A stretch of DNA of 64,000 bases from Chaetomium olivaceum (Eukaryota; Ascomycota; Sordariomycetes; Sordariales; Chaetomiaceae): positions 310,001 through 374,000 of the forward strand of contig JAYWVB010000026.1 in the NCBI GenBank assembly GCA_039881045.1. Direction: 5' to 3'. Positions 52,957-61,719 of the stretch are shown in pieces; the first letter of the stretch is position 1, and each line of letters starts with the position of its first letter. Position numbers and translations under genes: made by a program. A model generated the notes under the pieces. It made no database searches. It saw only the letters and a program-made list of their open reading frames with translations, and was not told the DNA's origin.

Positions 52957-53842
52957 TTTTTGTGTGGTCTATTTTGCGATGTGGTGAGTAGTAGCAGCGA
53001 TGAGTTGAGTGAGCGGGCAAGATGAGTCGGCGAGAAAGCTCGTCCTGTCTCTCCTGTTTCTGGTGGTTTGGTTCACAGCGGGTCGTGTTGTCGTCTTATT
53101 CAACGCCGTGCTTGCAAAAGTCACTATATCCTTGCGAGACCCGTCTATGTTGCTGTTTAAGAGTGAGATTCGACGGTTGTTGATGAATAGGGATATCACG
53201 TGCTTTTGCAGAAGCACAGATTAATAGATGTTGACTTGTGAGAAGCTTGAGCTGAATGAATGCCCCGCCTGCCGCCCAAACTCCCCTGAATTCACTGGTT
53301 GTGCGATTTGTTTTGGATACGTCATACTAGATTTTCCCAGCAACAGAACAACATTATTTGGTTGTACTGGATTTTAGGAGAAAACATGTTACCATAATAA
53401 AATTAGAAGCGCCACCCTGTTCTTTAGTTCAGGTAACTGCTTTTTGTAGTTAAGGAGTGAAAAGGTGTCATGTTAAGAGTATCAGAGGGTTAGGGTATTC
53501 CATTCATATGGTAGGTTGTGCCCGTCGCTTGTGGTTAGACAGCCGCCAAATTTCTGGGGCGCATCCCCCTGAAGACGCATTGCTTTGCCTTGCCCTGGCA
53601 TCGTGGCAATCTGGCAACAGGCCGCACCGATCCCGACTCACACCCGAACTGCACCGCACAGCTCACCCTACGCCCTCACGGCTCGACGCTTGACGCGGTA
53701 GGGACACTGGTGCTTACTTTCCCTTTCGACCCAATTGTTCCGTTTACATTCCACGATAATTCGAATAACTACCAACAACCCCCCCACTTAACGTAACACC
53801 GCCGTCTTCACTCCCCGAGCCGATCTCCATCAGACGCCCGCC
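52957..53842. promoter_or_regulatory. Divergent promoter region, RRM gene (-) and SEC31 (+)
   Basis: About 890 bases with AT-rich patches at 53330-53420. I see no gene. No specific motif named. Confidence 0.4.
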
Positions 53843-56800
53843 ATGGTACGGCTGAGAGAGATCCCGCGGACTGCGGCCTTCGCCTGGTCGTCAGGCCCCA
53901 ACCCAGTTTTGGTTACAGGTACACGGTCCGGTGCGGTCGATGCCGACTTCTCAGACGAGACCAAGCTCGAGCTATGGGAACTCAACCTCGACGCTCTCGA
54001 CCAAGGCCTGGAGCTACAACCGGTAGCCAGCATCAGCACCGAGTCTAGGTACGAGCATCGCATGGCTAGGCGTGGTCTCGACGCTAACACGATACAAGAT
54101 TTTACGACATAGCATGGGGCGCACCCAGCGACGAGCACCCGCGGGGTGTCGTCGCCGGCGCAATGGAGGACGGCTCGCTACAACTGTGGGATGCCGCGAA
54201 GCTTCTTGCTGGCGAGGAGGCAGTCATGTCGCGCGACACCAAGCACACCGGGCCGATTAAGGCACTGCAGTTTAACCCCCTGCGACCGCACGTGCTCGCC
54301 ACCGCTGGTTCCAAGGGTGAGCTGTTCGTCTGGGACATCAACGATACCTCGACCGCCTTCCGACTTGGCACCGCTGCCGCTCACGATATTGATTGCGTGG
54401 CCTGGAACCGGAAGGTTGCCAACATTTTGGCGACGGGCAGCGCTGGTGGATTTGTGACGGTGTGGGATCTCAAGACGAAGAAGGCCTCGTTGACCCTGAA
54501 CAACAACCGCAAGCCCGTCAGCGCGATCGCTTGGGACCCGACCAACTCCACCAACCTCTTGACTGCCACATCCGAAGACAACACTCCGCTGATCCTACTC
54601 TGGAACCTCAGGAACTCGCAGGCGCCCGAGAAGACTTTGCAAGGTCACGACCAGGGCATCTTGTCATTGTCGTGGTGCCAGCAGGACCCGGGTCTGTTGA
54701 TCTCTTGCGGAAAGGACAACAGGACCCTCGTGTGGAACCCGCAAACTGGAGAGCGGTATGGCGAGTTCCCGGAGGCCACCAACTGGACCTTCTTGACCCG
54801 CTTCAACCCCGGTAACCCCAACCTCGTGGCCACCGCCTCGTTCGACGGTAAAATTACCGTCCAGACGTTGCAGAACACGAATGCCTCCGTCGCGCCCGCG
54901 GCGCAAACCAGCACGGACGACGACGACTTCTTCGCCAAGGCCCCCACAGAACTGCAGGGGGCATCATTCTCGCTCGCAAGGGCGCCGGTTTGGTTCGAGC
55001 GACCCGTCGGTGTTTCTTTCGGTTACGGCGGCAAGCTTGTCACTTTTAAAAAGAATGACACGCCCGCCGGCCAGCCTAGGTCTTCTAAGATTCAAATATC
55101 GAGCTTCTCTGTCGATTCCGATATCGGCTCTGCTACTGAGAAGTTCGAGGAGGCATACAGCCGCGGAGATGTCGCAGCCATCTGCGACTCGAACGCCGCT
55201 GAGGCCCAAACGGAGGAAGAGAAGGCTGACTGGCAGGTGTTGAAGGCGCTGAGCGAGTCGGACGGGCGCACCAAGATCCTCGAGTATCTTGGATTCACCA
55301 AGGACGATGAAACCTCTAGCCCAGCCGAGGAGACAGAGGTCCCCGAGCCCAAGGAAGAGCCGAAGGAGACGGGGCTGGCCCCGCCGCAACCCAACGGTGA
55401 TGACGCGAAGAAGAGGCACAAGCGTGTGACGAGCATGTGGGGCGATCTTGATGAGGGCGATGATTTCTTGTCTGACCTTACTCCTGCCAAGGGAGCCAAG
55501 ACGGACAAGCCCTTCCAGCTCTTGGGTGAAGGCAACGCTGCCGAGGATCAGGTGACCAGGGCCATCATAATGGGTAACTTTGAGAAGGCGGTTGATATCT
55601 GCCTGAAGGAGGATAGGGTCGCAGATGCCTTCATCCTCGCCAACTGTGGTGGAAAGGAACTTGTGGACAAGGTGCAAACTTCCTACCTCGCTCAGAAGAA
55701 GGGCAGCCCGAGCTACCTGCGGCTTATCAACTCCGTCATCGGCAAGAACCTGTGGGACGTCGTGTACAACGCAGACCTCGTCAATTGGAAAGAGACCATG
55801 GTCACTCTCTGCACCTTCGCCGAGCCCTCCGAGTTCCCCGACCTCTGCGAGGCCCTCGGCGACCGCATCTACGAGTCTGGCTCGAGGAAGGATGCCTCCT
55901 TCTGCTACCTCGTGGGATCCAAGCTCGAAAAGGTGGTGGATATCTGGGTTGTTGAGCTCCAGGAAGCGGAACAGGCCGGACTCCAGGAGGCCAGCAACGA
56001 CTCCACGTTCTCGATCCATGCCAGGTCGCTGCAGCATTTCATTGAGAAGGTTACCGTCTTCCGCCACGTCATCAAGTTCGCCGACGACGAGAAGGAACTT
56101 ACCGAGGGCTGGAAGCTCGGGTCACTGTACGACAAGTACACCCAGTACGCGGATATCGTCGCTGCCCATGGTCAGTTGGCTGTCGCGCAGAGATATCTGG
56201 ACCTCCTCCCGACCAAGTTCCCCGCTGCCGAAGTGGCCAGGAACCGCGTCCGGCTCGCTACCCAGAAGGCGGCCCCTCAGGCCCCTCAAGTCGCCCAGCG
56301 CCAAACTGCCGCTATCCCTCGCGCCGCTTCCCGTGGGCCGGCACCGATGGGCTACCAGCAGCCAGCATCCATCCCTCCGGTTGGGCCGAGCCACACCAAC
56401 CCCTACGCGCCGCCAGCTCCGGTCCAGCCTGCTGCGCCGTCGTCGAACCCCTACGCGCCTTCGACTGCGTCCCAATTTACGCCAGCCGGAGCGTCCCCGT
56501 ACGCGCCTCCTGGGTATGCGCCTTCCCCAGCGGCACCTGGAGGGTATGGTGCGCCCCAGACCTTCACTCAGCCAGGAGCGCCCGTACCCCCGCCTCCCAG
56601 AAACACCGGCCCTCCTCCCAAGATCCACAAGGATCCGGGCAGCTGGAACGATGTGCCCATGGTCACACGGCCTCCAGTCCGCAAGACGACACCGAGCGTG
56701 GCACCTATCACTGCGCCCTTCGGCGGCCAGACAGGTTTGCAAAGTCCTCCGCCCACCGGGCCTTTCCAGCGGAGCGCGCCCACTCCTCCCCCCCCTCCTC

Positions 56801-57744
56801 CCAAAGGATCTGCCCCCCCTCGCAGCGTGACATCGCCGCCTGTTGGGCCGCCGCCGACGGGGCCTTATGGTGCGCGGCCGGCATCGGTAACGTCGAGCGC
56901 CTCAAACCCTTATGCGCCCCCGCCGCCGGTAGCAGGCGCCGGGTTGGCGTCTCCGATGGTCCCTCCGCCCGCCGGACGGACCGCATCCCCCTACAACGCT
57001 CCTCCCGCCGGGCCCCCGCCGTCCAACAGATACGCACCGGCGCCGTCTGCGCAGCCATACAGCCATGGTCCCACGTCCACCCCGCTAGCGCCTCCTCCCC
57101 CGGCTAACCCGTATGCACCGGCGCCGCCTACTCAGCAGTCCATGGCACCTCCTCCCCAGCAATTCGCGGCTCCGCCCCCTCAGGCGTCTCGGCCACCAGT
57201 CGGCCCCCCCCTATGTCGGGACCTCCTCCGGCTGCGGGCGGTCCCCCGCCAGCCGCTAGAGCGCCGCCGCCGCAGCAAACCCCTCCCCCGCCGCGTGCTT
57301 CGGCAACCCCACCAGCGGCGCGGCACCCGGCGGGCGACCGGTCGCACATCCCACCCAACGCGCAACGCATGGTGGAGCTTCTGAGCCAAGACATGCAGCG
57401 GGTGGCGTCCAAGGCGCCGGCGACGTTCGCGCCGCAGGTCAAGGACACGCAGAAGCGGCTAGGCCTGCTCTTCGACCACCTCAACAACGGGGAACTGGTA
57501 CGCCCGGATACGGTCGAGCAGCTGACGGCGATTGCGGAGGCGATTGCGGGTAAGGATTATGACGCGGCGTCCAAGGGGCAGATGGAGATCTTGAAGGATA
57601 AGGGCGAGGAGTGTGGCCAGTGGATGGTAAGTTCTTCTTCTGGGTGTTGCTCTTCCTGTTGGCTTGAGTGTGTGTGCTAACGTTGTGTGTGTGTTGTAGG
57701 TTGGGCTGAAGAGGCTGATTAGCATGAGCAAGGCTACGTCTTGA
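53843..57744 (+). CDS. sec31: COPII outer-coat protein SEC31, with one apparent frame break in a C-run
   Basis: Exons 53843-54048, 54099-57626 and 57700-57744. N-terminal WD40 propeller (MVRLREIPRTAAFAW; SLQLWDAAKL; GELFVWDI; FVTVWDLKTKKASLTL; LLWNLRN; HDQGILSLSWCQQDPGLLISCGKDNRTLVWN). It is followed by the alpha-solenoid (ITRAIIMGNFEKAVDICLKEDRVADAFILA-like, WKETMVTLCTFAEPSEFPDLCEALGDRIYE), a long Pro-rich linker that binds SEC23/SAR1, and the C-terminal SRA1-like helical domain (MVELLSQDMQRVASKAPATFAPQVKDTQKRLGLLFDHLNN). SEC13-SEC31 forms the outer cage of COPII vesicles at ER exit sites. In the linker an 8-C run (57204-57211) breaks the frame: MSGPPPAAGGPPP is one register away. One more C restores 1,259 residues. 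Confidence 0.94.
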
Positions 57745-58023
57745 GTGTGTTATTCAGGGGTTGGTAGCTTTATGGAGCAAGTGATGAGCGGTTGTGTTTA
57801 TGGTTAGGATTAGAATGTAGCCAGGGGCAGAGAAAATTCAGTTGATAGATTATAACCTGTGACTTGCGTGCGTGCTGAGTGGACTCGAAAGCAGCATCTC
57901 CTCCGGACTGTGTACCTATACACACATGCATACATACCTCGCTGAGCCTAGATACTTCACACAACCCCCCATCTCCAACCTGCGTCACACTCTTCCATCC
58001 CAACTTCTACCCTCTCCCCCTCC
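57745..58023. other. 3' region of SEC31, no gene seen
   Basis: Spacer up to the left edge of the first tRNA-related repeat copy. Confidence 0.4.
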
Positions 58024-58300
58024 ACACCCGCCATTGGCCCTTGATAAGCACGTCCTGTGCTTCCCACAGCAACTTCCCCCAACAAAGAGACGTACATGTG
58101 TTAATGACGAAGTGGGGGGAGTGCGGGCTCAATAATTTCGCAGCGTAGATGGTGTTCCACCAAATAATGGTACACCCATACAGGGTGCGGGTTCGAATCC
58201 CACCGAAGTAAAACTCCCTTGAGGAGTTTTCGTAGCCGAGTACCCTTCCATCATTGCGCAAAAAGAAAGATGGGAGGTTAGTCGGTGAGCTTTTTGATTT
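58024..58300 (+). repeat. tRNA-related (SINE-like) repeat, copy 1
   Basis: Starts with a 23-base block at 58024-58046 that recurs exactly at 60357-60379 (core CCGCCATTGGCCCTTGATA). It then holds GGAGTGCGG, an AATGGTA block, a perfect Pol III B-box GGTTCGAATCC (58190-58200) in a GGG/CCC stem, and an 8-bp hairpin (58210-58217 with 58223-58230, AAAACTCC/GGAGTTTT). After it come CGTAGCCGA and GTCGGTGAGC plus a T5 run (58281-58295). There is no room for an anticodon arm before the B-box, so it is not a functional tRNA. Copy 2 has the same elements in the same order and orientation. It may be a SINE or a Pol III small RNA gene. Confidence 0.7.
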
Positions 58301-58756
58301 TCTTATTTTCTTTGCTGGTTTTAGCCTGCCTTGGTAAAGCCAAACAGCAAGAATCCGGGTACCGAGTTCCTCTCGTGGAAATCTAGCAGGAAGGACTCCC
58401 AGCTCGGGATAGTGTCGCTTCTCAATCGCAACCTTGATAACTCCATAACTAAGCGCTAGGAGTGTTTGTTCTGCAGGTGTGGATTGAGAGTTACCTGCCC
58501 CTGCTCAGTCAACCCGAACCCTTCTCAACAGAATTATTCTGTCGAGTTCCGATAAGATAAGAGCTGGGACCCTTCTGGATGCGACAACCGTGACAACTCA
58601 GCAACGCCTCCACAAGGTTGCTTCAACACGTTTGTCCACTGAGCAACCTCGACGTCACGAGGGCACATCGTCGCCCAACATTTCACAAACTGCGCCAACC
58701 TTTAACCACAAACGACGCATCCACACAGGCGACTCGACTAGGAGGACAGGCAAACA
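58301..58756. other. Promoter / leader of the GET2-like gene
   Basis: Spacer between repeat copy 1 and the start at 58757. I see no gene. Confidence 0.4.
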
Positions 58757-59856
58757 ATGACGGAACTGTTGACACCAGACGAGGAGGCTGCTGCGGCACG
58801 TGCTGCTGAGCAGGCGCGACAACGCAAGGCCCGTCGCGAGGCAAAGATCAAGGCCGGGGCCGAGAACAGGTTGAACAGAATCACTGGTTTGGGAGGCGGT
58901 GTTCCACGAGGTGGGCTCTCCCAGTAAATAACTTATGCTTAGATACGATCAACAGCTAATCATTTCCATGCTCTCCAGACCCCGCCCCAGCGCCGGCAGC
59001 CACGACGACAACAACCGCGACGACACCAAGCGCTCCAGCCAGTACCGCCGCAGCCCAGCATGCCGACCCCGATGAAGTCGACATCTCGGAGCACTTCTAC
59101 CAGCCCCAGACCACCGCGCGGATGCCACCACCCACCGACAGCAACATGTCCGACGCCCAGCTCCGCCAGATGATGCTCGGCTTCGACCAGCCCGGCACCG
59201 GCACCCCTCCCATGCCCGGTATGCCCGGTATGCCGGGCATGCCCTCCCCACCGCCCGGCATGGAAGACGACCCGATGATGCGCATGATGATGCAGATGCT
59301 CGGCGGAGGCGCCGGCGGCGCCGGTGGCATCCCCGGCATGCCCGGAATGCCCTTCCCGCCCTCCACCGCCACACCCGGCCAACCCTTCCCCCCGCAACAA
59401 GGCGCCGCCACCGCCGCCAACCGCAGCGCGGCCCTCTGGCGCCTCCTCCACGCGCTCATCGCCCTCGCCCTCGGGCTCTACATCGCGCTGTACACGCCCT
59501 TCACGGGCACCAAGCTCTCGCGGGACAGCGCGGCGGCGGCGGCGGCCGGCTCGGCTGAAGCCCGCGCCGATTTGGGCGGTGCGTCGCCGACGCAGAACTT
59601 CTTCTGGGCCTTCGCCACTGCCGAAGCGCTCCTGCTGGGCACGCGGCACTTTGTGGCCGACCGCGGACGTAGCAGGTTGCAGTCGGCGGCGGCGGGCGGG
59701 AGTGGGATGCTGGGGATGGTGGTGGGGTTCTTGCCGACTGGGTTGAGGGGCAAGGTGGAGATGGCGATGCGGTATGGGGAGGTGCTGGGGAGCGTGAGGG
59801 CGGATGTGCTGGTTTGTGTGTTTGTGCTGGGGGTGGCGGCGTGGGTGAGGGGTTAG
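58757..59856 (+). CDS. get2: GET2-like (GET complex receptor) membrane protein
   Basis: Exons 58757-58910 and 58979-59856 (donor GTGGGC, acceptor CTCCAG); 343 residues. The N-terminus is cytosolic and basic (EQARQRKARREAKIKAGAENRLNRITGL), matching the Get3-binding helix of GET2 with its RR-x-R-x-x-KI-x-x-G-A-x-x-RL-x-x-I pattern. A long Pro/Met/Gly-rich linker follows (PGMPGMPGM repeats, MMRMMMQML). Three hydrophobic segments lie at the end (LLHALIALALGLYIALYTPF, NFFWAFATAEALLLG, VRADVLVCVFVLGVAAWV). GET1/GET2 form the ER receptor that takes tail-anchored proteins from GET3. The assignment rests mainly on the N-terminal motif and topology. The gene is flanked on both sides by copies of the tRNA-related repeat. 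Confidence 0.82.
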
Positions 59857-60356
59857 TTAGGGTTTTTTAAATGAAGTAATTAGCTGGGGTTGGGAATCGA
59901 ATGAGCTTTTGTTTTTAATGAATGTCTATTGTAATGATTGTTGCTTTATGTGTGGATGTGAGTGTGATGAGGATGTTGAAGGGGGGGTTCTCGTGTCTGC
60001 CATGACTTACATCAGCTAGGCCATCAAGCTCCCGTCTCCCTACCATTTAAGTTATATCGAGATCGTATCTATGTCTTACCCGGGTGGCCTCTTACTACCG
60101 CAAGGTAAAGTCATATTCAGAGCCGTATGCTTAAGACACTCCGTTATGAACTAAGTCGAACCGGTCGTAGAAGGCAATCCCTTATCTATGTACAATACTA
60201 CGGAACTAACCCGAAGCTGTTAACCATCACCGAGGCTTCAATAAGTTATCTTTGTAGTACCTGAGTTAACCTTGCATGCCCCTAGAACTCGGCTTCCTAT
60301 TTCGCAAACCTCCTATCTCAGGAACCTCTCATCTGAACTTCTCCCCTCGTCCGTAC
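59857..60356. other. Spacer with raised TpA content
   Basis: I see no gene. 60000-60300 is richer in TpA than the flanks but keeps many CpA/TpG, so any RIP signal is weak. No open frame with features. Confidence 0.35.
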
Positions 60357-60640
60357 ACACCCGCCATTGGCCCTTGATATAGTGTTCCTGCGCCCCTCCA
60401 TTTCAACTCCTCCCAAACTCCCAACTATTGTTTGGTCGAGTGGGAGGAGTGCGGCTCGTGTTCCGCAGTGGCTCGTGTTCCACAATGGTAGCTCCCAAAA
60501 GGATGCGGGTTCGATTCCCAAGTAAAACTCGATTAAGAGTTTTCGTAACCGATCATATTTCCAACTACCTACTTGCAGGAAAGCTGGTCGGTGAGCTTTT
60601 TAACTTTTTATTCTTTTTGTTTTATTCTTCCGCTGATTAG
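60357..60640 (+). repeat. tRNA-related (SINE-like) repeat, copy 2
   Basis: Second diverged copy in the same orientation as the one at 58024. Shared, in order: the 23-base left block (60357-60379), GGGAGGAGTGCGG, AATGGTAGCTCC, the Pol III B-box GGTTCGATTCC (60508-60518) in a GGG/CCC stem, the hairpin AAAACTC/GAGTTTT (60524-60530 with 60537-60543), CGTAACCGA, and GTCGGTGAGC plus T5 (60587-60601), followed by T-rich sequence. Between these blocks the two copies differ a lot. The hairpin stays paired although its sequence and loop changed. Confidence 0.7.
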
Positions 60641-61719
60641 TTCCACCCATTTATTGGTGATCTGTTGAACTATAACCACCCGAACCACAACAACACACAA
60701 CGAACGAGTTTGTTATGCTCCCTCCTAGCTCGATAGCCCTGTTATCACAACACACAGAAAGATAACGCCGTCCCTTTCTAGAAGCAATCCACACTTCCAC
60801 TCGCTCACTCGGCAAAGTAACAAGGAAAGCAATGCTAATCTAGCCGGTGTATAGATTCCACTAGTCTAGTATGTACCCAACACAACACAACAGATATATG
60901 ATGTGACAGGATGATCGCGGCCAAACCCGACCAGACACCACAGCGCCAGACAAATCACACCGCACCACACCAAGCCAAACCAGACCAGACCGCACCGGAC
61001 CGACCATCACAACACGCCATGTTCAATCTTTCAAACTATGTATGCACAATTGCTCCGCCGTCCACCCACTCCAGACCCCCAATCCAAACCAAACCAAGCG
61101 GGCGAGGCCAGGCTAGACCACGATACAGATAGATAATAAACCACGCCAAAAGTCCATTCCGAACCGAGCCAGGCCAATATACCACCCAACCAAGTCCCCA
61201 TGTCCCATACCCCTATCCACGTTTCGATGCCCATGTCCCATCATCAACAAACCCACACCCCCACCCACATGGTATATATGTATGTATATAGTAAGCAAGT
61301 ATGGCGGGCCAAAAAGAATCGAGAACGACGGAGGGGGGGAAAGAGGAAAAAGCGGCATAGCCCAAAAAAAGCCCATGCATAAAGAGGTATCGTATCTACG
61401 CAGAACCAAAAAAGGGCGTTTGTTTCAAAAAAAGACAATAGAAAAAGAATCCGGGCAAAATGCAAGAGGCGCAGATGCAAAACACCCCCAGCCCATCCCA
61501 TCCCATTCCAAGAACCCATGGCCCAGTCCAGTCCAGTCCAGTCCAGTCCATTTCGCCCGTCCACCCATCCATATCCATCCATCCAACCCAGCCCAGCCCA
61601 GCCCTGGCCCAGCAAAAAGAAAAGAGAGGGAAACGGACACGATACATGCACAGTTAGCAGCACACACACTTCCTAATCTGTGTCCACACCAAAATGACAC
61701 CCGCCCACCGGCCTTTCAG
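60641..61719. other. Low-complexity 3' region of the histidine kinase gene
   Basis: No gene is supported. The sequence is biased to CCA/AAC-type simple repeats on the plus strand: CAGACCAGACC-like runs at 60940-61010, a CAGTC pentanucleotide run at about 61524-61550, and CCATC/CAGCC runs at 61561-61610. Long frames here on either strand are low-complexity artefacts. Confidence 0.5.
61524..61550. repeat. Pentanucleotide microsatellite (CAGTC)n
   Basis: About five tandem CAGTC units, followed by related CCATC and CAGCC runs. A polymorphic simple repeat in the 3' region of the histidine kinase gene. Confidence 0.75.

Noticed and set aside
54964..56067. 367-codon open frame on the minus strand opposite SEC31
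   Set aside because: Mirrors codon bias of the SEC31 solenoid; no start context, splice sites or family motif.
58141..58215. Functional tRNA gene suggested by the perfect B-box
   Set aside because: No anticodon arm fits between the D-like block and the B-box, and the acceptor stem cannot be paired; kept as a tRNA-related repeat.
61244..61669. Overlapping 83-141 codon frames on the minus strand 3' of the histidine kinase
   Set aside because: They read simple repeats as Trp/Gly-rich low-complexity peptide; no conserved features.
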